Source: Pseudomonas fluorescens HK44 (GTDB taxonomy: Bacteria > Pseudomonadota > Gammaproteobacteria > Pseudomonadales > Pseudomonadaceae). From it: a stretch of DNA of 64,000 nucleotides. A model generated the notes under the pieces. That model worked only from the letters and a program-made list of their open reading frames with translations. It did no database searches and had not been told where the DNA came from. A program made the translations under genes and the position numbers. Of this stretch, positions 59,022 to 64,000 are shown in pieces; positions within the stretch are counted from its first letter, which is position 1; the number at the start of each line of letters is the position of its first letter. The stretch covers positions 1,543,744-1,607,743 of the forward strand of contig NZ_AFOY02000015.1 of assembly GCF_000217955.3 (NCBI RefSeq), given 5' to 3'.

Positions 59022-59456
59022 CTAACGGTGGCCGTCCCAACTGCGGCGGCCATCGCGACCATCACGGTCACCATGTCTGTCGTGATCACGCCCGTCACGA
59101 TGCCCCCGATCATCCCATTCCCGGCGGCCATGGCCACCCTCTTCGCGATGACCCCAGCCATGGCGGTCGCGGTCATCCCAGCCACGGCTCTGGTAAACGC
59201 GGTACTCGACTCGCGGTGGTGCCTGGTAATAACGCGGCGCTGGCTGGTAATAGCGCGGCGGCGAGTAGTAACGCGGAGCTGGCTCGTAGTAACGCGCAGG
59301 CGGTGCGGAGTAATAGGATCCACCTCCGTAGTAATAGGCTGGCGCCGGAGAGGTGTAGACCTCAGAGCTGTAATTACCGGGACCTTCGTCGTAATAGGGT
59401 ACACAAGCAGAAAGCGTCAAACCCAATGAAGCAATGAGAAGAAGTCGACGATACAT
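59022..59456 (-). CDS. Low-complexity lipoprotein (Tyr/Pro then Arg/Asp/His rich)
   Basis: 144 residues. The signal peptide ends in lipobox LSAC near residue 18. Residues 20-90 repeat YY, RYY and APRYYQ units; residues 95-144 are charged (WDDRDRHGWGH, HRDGRDHDRHGDRDG). The shared upstream bases and signal peptide (MYRRxLL, LSAC) with the next gene show a duplicated pair. No function is recognised; the His/Asp end could bind metal. Confidence 0.8.
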   Translation of the reverse strand: MYRRLLLIASLGLTLSACVPYYDEGPGNYSSEVYTSPAPAYYYGGGSYYSAPPARYYEPAPRYYSPPRYYQPAPRYYQAPPRVEYRVYQSRGWDDRDRHGWGHREEGGHGRREWDDRGHRDGRDHDRHGDRDGRDGRRSWDGHR

Positions 59457-59704
59457 GGCGGCCTCCTGGACCGCGAATGAGCCATACCAGCGACGCTGGT
59501 CAGCGGCAGCCAATTCATCTGGCTGACGAAACATCTGACAGCAAAATCAGAATCTGGTGCGATTTAGAAACAAATTTAAACAAGTAGCCAATAACGCTTC
59601 TCGACCGCTGGAAGCCGGCATGAAAAACGGCGCCTCCTTTACCCGCAAAGCGCCGTGAAATGAAAGAATTGAAAAACCATTGAGCCCGCTCGCCTTATCT
59701 GGCT

Positions 59705-59956
59705 TCAATCGTGCTCGTGGCGATCCCCCCCGCGGTCATGGTCGTGGTCACCATGGTAATAATGGCGATAACCGCCGTAATAGCGAGGGCCATAGTAGTA
59801 ACCACCATAGTAATAAGGCCTGTAGTAATAACCGCCGTAGTAATAAGGTGCCGGCACGGTGTACACCTCTGGGCCGTAATAGCCGGGTTCTGCGTAGTAA
59901 AAACAGGCGGAAAGACTCAAGCCAAACAACGCACTGAGCAAGATTCGACGGTACAT
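59705..59956 (-). CDS. Small Tyr/Gly-rich lipoprotein
   Basis: 83 residues. Lipobox LSAC is near residue 18, followed by repeats of YYYGGYYYRPYYYGGYYYGP and a C-terminal YYHGDHDHDRGGDRHEHD with many His. It is a shorter paralogue of the gene at 59022, with a nearly identical leader including the same ribosome-binding region (gcggcctcctggaccgc on the plus strand). The start is the ATG at 59954-59956. Confidence 0.8.
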   Translation of the reverse strand: MYRRILLSALFGLSLSACFYYAEPGYYGPEVYTVPAPYYYGGYYYRPYYYGGYYYGPRYYGGYRHYYHGDHDHDRGGDRHEHD

Positions 59957-60065
59957 GGCGGCCTCCTGGACCGCAGGCAGCACCTCCCGAAAACGCGGGT
60001 TGCTGCCAGTCGGAACACTAAACGGCTGACATTGATTAAGACTTTGTCACAACCACCAAGTGCCT

Positions 60066-60179
60066 CTTTGCTCAGAACTTCAGATCAGCGGCCGATCCAA
60101 CTTGCACAGCCTGTTGTCACGCGCCGATCAGGCGATGTACCGTGCCAAGCCTACCGCCCAGAAGTGCCCCACTCCAGCG
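60066..60179 (+). pseudogene. C-terminal fragment of a GGDEF-domain gene
   Basis: The frame upstream of the CWC gene reads LHSLLSRADQAMYRAK, which is the last conserved segment of GGDEF domains (normally LL.xADxAMYxAKxxGRN). No GGDEF motif or start precedes it, and it continues without a stop into the next gene's frame. Confidence 0.55.
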
Positions 60180-60386
60180 ATGAATAAACCTGACCTCTGT
60201 CCAGCCTGCGGCGCCGGCAACGATTGCAGCCTGGCCGACCCGCGAACCGCCGACCAGGCCTGCTGGTGCTACGCCGTGGCTATCGACCCGGCAGTGCTGC
60301 TGGCGTTGCCCGCCGAGCTGCGCGACCGGTCGTGCCTGTGCCCACGCTGCGCGCAGGTCGAGTCGCAGCTGCAAGCAGCCCTATAG
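60180..60386 (+). CDS. Cysteine-rich CWC family protein
   Basis: 68 residues starting MNKPDLCPACGAGNDCSLAD, with QACWCYAV containing the CWC motif and a final CLCPRC. The family (DUF1289-like neighbours) likely binds zinc or an Fe-S cluster; function unknown. I chose the ATG at 60180 because the upstream in-frame part is a GGDEF remnant. It is followed after 37 bases by an RsuA-type gene. Confidence 0.85.
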   Translation: MNKPDLCPACGAGNDCSLADPRTADQACWCYAVAIDPAVLLALPAELRDRSCLCPRCAQVESQLQAAL

Positions 60387-60423
60387 GGTAAGATGCGCGC
60401 CCTTTTCCGATCTGCCGACCGTC

Positions 60424-61116
60424 ATGCGCGTTGACCGCTTCCTCAGCAACCTGCCCCGCTTCAACCGTAAACAGGTGCGTCTGCTGTTGGTCGAGCGGCG
60501 GATCAAGATCGACGGGCAGATCGTCAGCGATCCGCATTGTGACGTGCGCGAGTTCAGCCGTGTCGAGTGCGACGACGAAGTGCTGCAAGTCGGCAAACCA
60601 CCGCGCTACTTCATGCTGCACAAACCGCCGGGCTGTGTCAGCGCCACTCGCGACCCGCAACACCCAACCGTCCTCGACCTGATCCTTGAGCCTGACAAGG
60701 ACGATCTGCACATCGCCGGGCGTCTGGACTTCAACACCACCGGGCTGATGCTGATCACCAACGACGGCTCCTGGTCGCGGCGCCTGACCCAACCGCAGAC
60801 CAAACTGCCGAAGGTCTACTACGTCGAAACCGAACAGCCGATAACGCCGGAGTACGCACAGACCTTCGCCCAAGGCCTGTACTTCGCCTTTGAGGATCTC
60901 ACCACTCAACCTGCCGACCTGGTCGTGCTGGGCGAAAAATCGGCGCGGCTGAGTATCGTCGAAGGCCGTTATCACCAGGTGAAACGGATGTTCGGCCACT
61001 TCGATAACAAGGTCTTGCGCCTGCACCGCGAACGCATGGGGCCACTGGTACTCGACGATACATTGAGACCAGGCGAGTACCGCCCGCTGAGCGCCACAGA
61101 GATCCAGCTGATCTGA
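60424..61116 (+). CDS. rsuA: Ribosomal small-subunit pseudouridine synthase A
   Basis: 230 residues. An N-terminal S4-like RNA-binding domain (MRVDRFLSNLPRFNRKQVRL) is followed by the catalytic domain with the Asp in HIAGRLDFNTTGLML near residue 100 and the C-terminal GRYHQVKRMFGHFDNKV. It makes pseudouridine 516 of 16S rRNA. RluE/RluB-like members cannot be fully excluded, but length and motifs fit RsuA. Confidence 0.9.
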   Translation: MRVDRFLSNLPRFNRKQVRLLLVERRIKIDGQIVSDPHCDVREFSRVECDDEVLQVGKPPRYFMLHKPPGCVSATRDPQHPTVLDLILEPDKDDLHIAGRLDFNTTGLMLITNDGSWSRRLTQPQTKLPKVYYVETEQPITPEYAQTFAQGLYFAFEDLTTQPADLVVLGEKSARLSIVEGRYHQVKRMFGHFDNKVLRLHRERMGPLVLDDTLRPGEYRPLSATEIQLI

Positions 61117-61428
61117 AGCAAGCGACCGCTGAGCAGAAGTCGTCGAACAATTTACGAACTGCACTTGCGCGATGGCCGCTCCCCTGCTTGAATCAGGACG
61201 TCGGCCGAAATGTGACCGGCAAGTCATAACATACTTCTAAGAAACTTTTTGTCGGCAGAGCGCCTCGCAGATTCCACCTCTCCCGACAGACTGCCCGCCA
61301 ATAACAATACCCGTCGACCAGCCTTCACCGGATCGACATGGGCTCAAAAATTCCAGGCGTATGCCTACCTGTCACAAAGCTCGTGCAATCTTATTGCGCG
61401 CATACCCGCTTGCCAGGAGTCTTATGAC

Positions 61429-62313
61429 ATGAGGCCAGAAACCGCTGTGCTGGATATACAAGGTCAGTACCGGGTTTACACGGAGTTCTATCGCGCAGAC
61501 GCCGCAGAGAAGACCATTATTCTGGTCAACGGCTCGATGGCCACTACTGCATCGTTTGCACAAACCGTGAAAAACCTGCACCCGCAATTCAACGTGGTGT
61601 TGTACGACCAGCCCTACGCGGGCAAGTCAAAAGCCCACAATCGGCACGAGAAAATGCTCACCAAGGAAATGGAAGGGCAGATCCTCCTTGAGCTGATCGA
61701 CCATTTTGCCGCGGAACACGTGATGTCATTCTCGTGGGGTGGCGCAGCTACTATGATCGCTCTGGCGCAGCGCCCGCGCCGGATCGAAAAAGCCGTGATC
61801 AGCTCGTTTTCGCCAGTGGTCAACGAGCACATGCGCGATTATCTGGAGCGCGGTGTCGACTACCTCGGCAAGCTTGACCGCGACCGTGTCGGCCATCTGG
61901 TCAACAACACCATCGGCAAGCACCTGCCATCGTTGTTCAAACGCTTCAACTATCGTCACGTCAGCACCTTGGCCGAACACGAATACGGGCAAATGCACTT
62001 CCACATCAGCCACGTGCTCAACAGCGATCGCCTGTGCTACCTCAAGGCAGCCAAGCAAATCAACGTGCCGGTGCTGTTCATGAACGGTGAATGGGACGAG
62101 TACACCGCCGCCAGCGATGCCCACCTGTTCGCCAGCCATATACAACACAGCACGTTCAACACCATCCGCGCCACCGGGCACTTTCTCGACATGGAGCACA
62201 AAGCTGCCTGCCGAGACAGCCGCCATGCACTGATGGGGTTCCTGAAACCGGCCCACCATGAAGGCCGAACGCGTTCCCACTTCACTCAGGACCACCATGC
62301 ACTGGCCATTTGA
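61429..62313 (+). CDS. phaG: (R)-3-hydroxyacyl-ACP:CoA transacylase PhaG
   Basis: 294 residues starting MRPETAVLDIQGQYRVYTEF, which follows P. putida PhaG almost word for word. An alpha/beta-hydrolase fold with the nucleophile region SFSWGGAATM near residue 100, and WDEYT and GHFLDMEHK for the other triad positions. It links fatty-acid synthesis to medium-chain polyhydroxyalkanoate production. RhlA is the closest alternative, but the N-terminus is PhaG-like. The frame opens 60 codons earlier; the ATG at 61429 follows CAGGAG and is the family start. Confidence 0.93.
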   Translation: MRPETAVLDIQGQYRVYTEFYRADAAEKTIILVNGSMATTASFAQTVKNLHPQFNVVLYDQPYAGKSKAHNRHEKMLTKEMEGQILLELIDHFAAEHVMSFSWGGAATMIALAQRPRRIEKAVISSFSPVVNEHMRDYLERGVDYLGKLDRDRVGHLVNNTIGKHLPSLFKRFNYRHVSTLAEHEYGQMHFHISHVLNSDRLCYLKAAKQINVPVLFMNGEWDEYTAASDAHLFASHIQHSTFNTIRATGHFLDMEHKAACRDSRHALMGFLKPAHHEGRTRSHFTQDHHALAI

Positions 62314-62560
62314 AACAGCGTCCTCGCGAGCAACCTCGTCTTCCTGACTACCCGCATTACCTGTAGGAACGAGGCTTGCCCGCGACAGACCGCAATACGC
62401 TTTCAAACCCTGTGCATCATCCTTATCGTCCGCGTTGCCCCTACCGCCGACGACGCACTGCCTTGTCTGCCAAAACCTGCAAAAAACCACGTAACCGCAG
62501 ATCTGCCAAAGAAAAACTTCAAATCCAGAGCCACATCTGGTACAAAGTCAGCCGCTCTGA

Positions 62561-62614
62561 GCGGGTGTCGTATAATGGCATTACTCCAGCTTCCCAAGCT
62601 GATAACGAGGGTTC
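62561..62614 (+). pseudogene. Truncated tRNA-Gly (CCC) copy
   Basis: GCGGGTGTCGTATAATGG and the anticodon stem-loop CAGCTTCCCAAGCTG are intact tRNA-Gly(CCC) parts up to GAGGGTTC. After that the T arm and acceptor 3' strand are replaced by unrelated bases, so no tRNA can form. It lies 43 bases before the functional copy. Confidence 0.7.
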
Positions 62615-62657
62615 TTATTGGACATGCCGTTTTAGTGCACCGTGAAGGCAAGAAAAA

Positions 62658-62731
62658 GCGGGTATAGTTGAATGGTACAACTATAGCTTCCCAAGCTATC
62701 GGTGAGGGTTCGATTCCCTCTACCCGCTCCA
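62658..62731 (+). tRNA. tRNA-Gly (CCC)
   Basis: 74 bases including encoded CCA. Acceptor GCGGGTA/TACCCGC, D loop TTGAATGGT, anticodon CCC in AGCTTCCCAAGCT, T arm GAGGGTTCGATTCCCTC. It reads GGG codons. Confidence 0.96.
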
Positions 62732-63139
62732 CCTTCCAGCCAGTGTTTCCGGGCCTTCCAGGGGACTACCCCCCAATCAGGAAGCCCCTCAAAGCCTCAT
62801 TGCAGCGCCTCGATCCCAACTCCCCAGCATCCCCCTAGAGACACCAAAATCTGGTGCACCGTCGACTCCGTCCAAAATGACGAATCGACAGACCATCGCC
62901 CTCCTCGGGTCACCCAATAAACCCTAAAAAGCTCATTTCCGTACCAAGCCTGGATCGCCAACCAGCTCATCATCGTGCGTCCCAGAATGCCGTCCGGAAG
63001 CCGACCCAGAATTCCGAAAGTCAGCGAGCGGAATGGCCAGCCCTCCCCCCTCAAAAATTACCTGGACGTCGACAGGGCTCCAAACGACCAGCAGCATCCA
63101 TTCCAATGTTCAGTCGCTCCCCACCTTCCGATCGCGCTC
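62732..63139. other. Segment after tRNA-Gly without a convincing gene
   Basis: 408 bases between the tRNA and the unknown gene at 63140. A minus-strand frame (62797-63054) is open but has no ribosome-binding site or family match. The stretch could be the edge of an integrated element; no integrase is visible inside the window. Confidence 0.5.
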
Positions 63140-63946
63140 CTAACCACGCTCACGCTCACGTTGGCGGTAGCGCTTTACAAAGCTGGCTTCGATCAGTTCT
63201 TCGACTCCCAATCTAAGCCCGCAGTTTACCAATGAAGCCATAGAACTATCGGTCAGTGAAAAATCATCGGGAATAAAGCCGATATTCTTCACCGTGTTCC
63301 TATCAAGTTCTGCTTCAAACGCTTTCAAGAAGTCAGCCAGTCCAGGGCGACGAGCTTCTGTTGCTGCACTTGCAGCGGAGTCATCAGCAACTGTTACTGC
63401 ATTGGCCGCATTGATACCAATTTGCGCCACCACCTTAGTTATGGAAGGCCAATATTTTAAATCATACTGATAGGTCAATTTATCCAACTTGTTCTTCACA
63501 TGAGACCTGAAAAGCCCATTGTCCTCAGAAGCCTCTTCAACGACATCCATAATATGGTAGTAGGTATCACTACTAAAACTGGACATCTCTTTAACCTCGG
63601 TGCGCCGCGAGAGCAACTCCGAGAGTAACTCTGAAACTTTTGCAACTCGAACATTCAACTCACTGAGTTTCTCGCGATCCTCACGAGCTTCTTTGATCTT
63701 TTTAGGATTCCAGGAGTACACCGTGGTTGTGAAGACGTCGAAGAATGACTTCAGCGCCCTGGGCTGTTCAGCCAGCTCGGCATACAGCTCGACGTAGACA
63801 TCAGCAAGCTCAGTGGTGCGTCCCAGCAGACTCTCGATGATCCGATTGATACTGCACCAGGTACCGTGTTCCTCGTTATATTTAAAGTCCTCACGCAATA
63901 TGTCTTCACACACATCGATTGCAGCGGCGCGACCTTTAACATCCAT
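63140..63946 (-). CDS. Protein of unknown function
   Basis: 268 residues. The protein is soluble and mostly helical by eye, with a charged segment KIKEAREDREKLSELNVRV near residue 85 that could form a coiled coil, and a basic tail RYRQRERERG. No catalytic motif is recognised. The ATG at 63944-63946 has GAGG eight bases upstream; a TTG two codons earlier is less likely. Base composition is lower in GC than most of the window. It lies beyond tRNA-Gly on the opposite strand, a typical position for accessory genes. Confidence 0.7.
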   Translation of the reverse strand: MDVKGRAAAIDVCEDILREDFKYNEEHGTWCSINRIIESLLGRTTELADVYVELYAELAEQPRALKSFFDVFTTTVYSWNPKKIKEAREDREKLSELNVRVAKVSELLSELLSRRTEVKEMSSFSSDTYYHIMDVVEEASEDNGLFRSHVKNKLDKLTYQYDLKYWPSITKVVAQIGINAANAVTVADDSAASAATEARRPGLADFLKAFEAELDRNTVKNIGFIPDDFSLTDSSMASLVNCGLRLGVEELIEASFVKRYRQRERERG

Positions 63947-64000
63947 ATTCAAAACCTCAATTAATTGATAAGCCGATGATAAGGTCTCAGCCGTGAGGTG

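Noticed and set aside
61249-61428. 60-codon N-terminal extension of PhaG
   Set aside because: The family starts at MRPE; the extension has no ribosome-binding site and unlike composition.
62376-62645. Plus-strand frame of 89 codons before tRNA-Gly
   Set aside because: Overlaps the tRNA-Gly remnant and looks like random sequence.
62797-63054. Minus-strand frame of 85 codons after tRNA-Gly
   Set aside because: No ribosome-binding site and no recognisable pattern; left as non-coding.

Overview
The window is a chromosomal stretch of a Pseudomonas of the fluorescens group. Reasons: an algU-mucA-mucB-mucD locus without mucC, phaG, pheC-like, oprD-family porins and tctDE-opdH-tctCBA, high GC, and REP/REPIN sequences of the 'gcgagcaggctcgc' and 'gtggcgaggg' types between genes. 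No plasmid or phage replication module is visible.

Layout. 1-7.8 kb: housekeeping genes (degenerate M61-like protein, ycgN, nitroreductase, 2-hydroxyacid dehydrogenase, ycgL-rnd, methyltransferase, a puuA-type glutamine synthetase). 8-11.6 kb: a worn region with a pheC-like gene, two LysR genes (one a remnant), a tautomerase, a DUF1508 gene and an acyl-CoA ligase remnant. 11.5-16.2 kb: a sensory island with a PAS chemoreceptor, a translationally coupled Cys/His micro-protein, and a globin-PAS-GGDEF-EAL protein. 16.3-21 kb: benzoate dioxygenase genes benA-benB behind an almost textbook XylS/BenR (Pm-like) operator, a 29-codon stump of benC, catA, then an IS3-family element. 21-30.4 kb: a Cache chemoreceptor, a wrecked PrpF/GalD-family gene, an OprD porin and the tricarballylate locus tcuR-tcuA-tcuB-tcuC. 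30.4-30.9 kb: a 161-bp inverted-repeat element (MITE-like) and tRNA-Ser(CGA).

31-49 kb is core genome: dapA-bamC-MBL-purC, gcvR-bcp, an IS110-family element with a frameshifted transposase sitting inside a REP pair, a PerM-type permease, tusA-like, bepA, mucD-mucB-mucA-algU, nadB, ygfX-sdhE, ygfZ and an HDOD gene. 49-57 kb: the tricarboxylate uptake system tctE-tctD facing opdH-tctC-tctB-tctA plus an AbrB-family gene. 57-64 kb: ung, a HIBCH-like hydratase, two tandem Tyr/Gly-rich lipoproteins, a GGDEF fragment followed by a CWC protein, an RsuA-type pseudouridine synthase, phaG, a truncated tRNA-Gly copy, an intact tRNA-Gly(CCC), and an unknown gene that begins what looks like an accessory segment.

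Themes. Organic-acid and aromatic-acid acquisition (tct, tcu, ben/cat, two OprD porins) is combined with chemoreceptors and c-di-GMP signalling. The accessory stretches show clear decay: at least six gene remnants lie in the first 24 kb and near 60-62 kb. I found no CRISPR array and no recognisable defence cassette. All calls come from reading the sequence; no database search was run.
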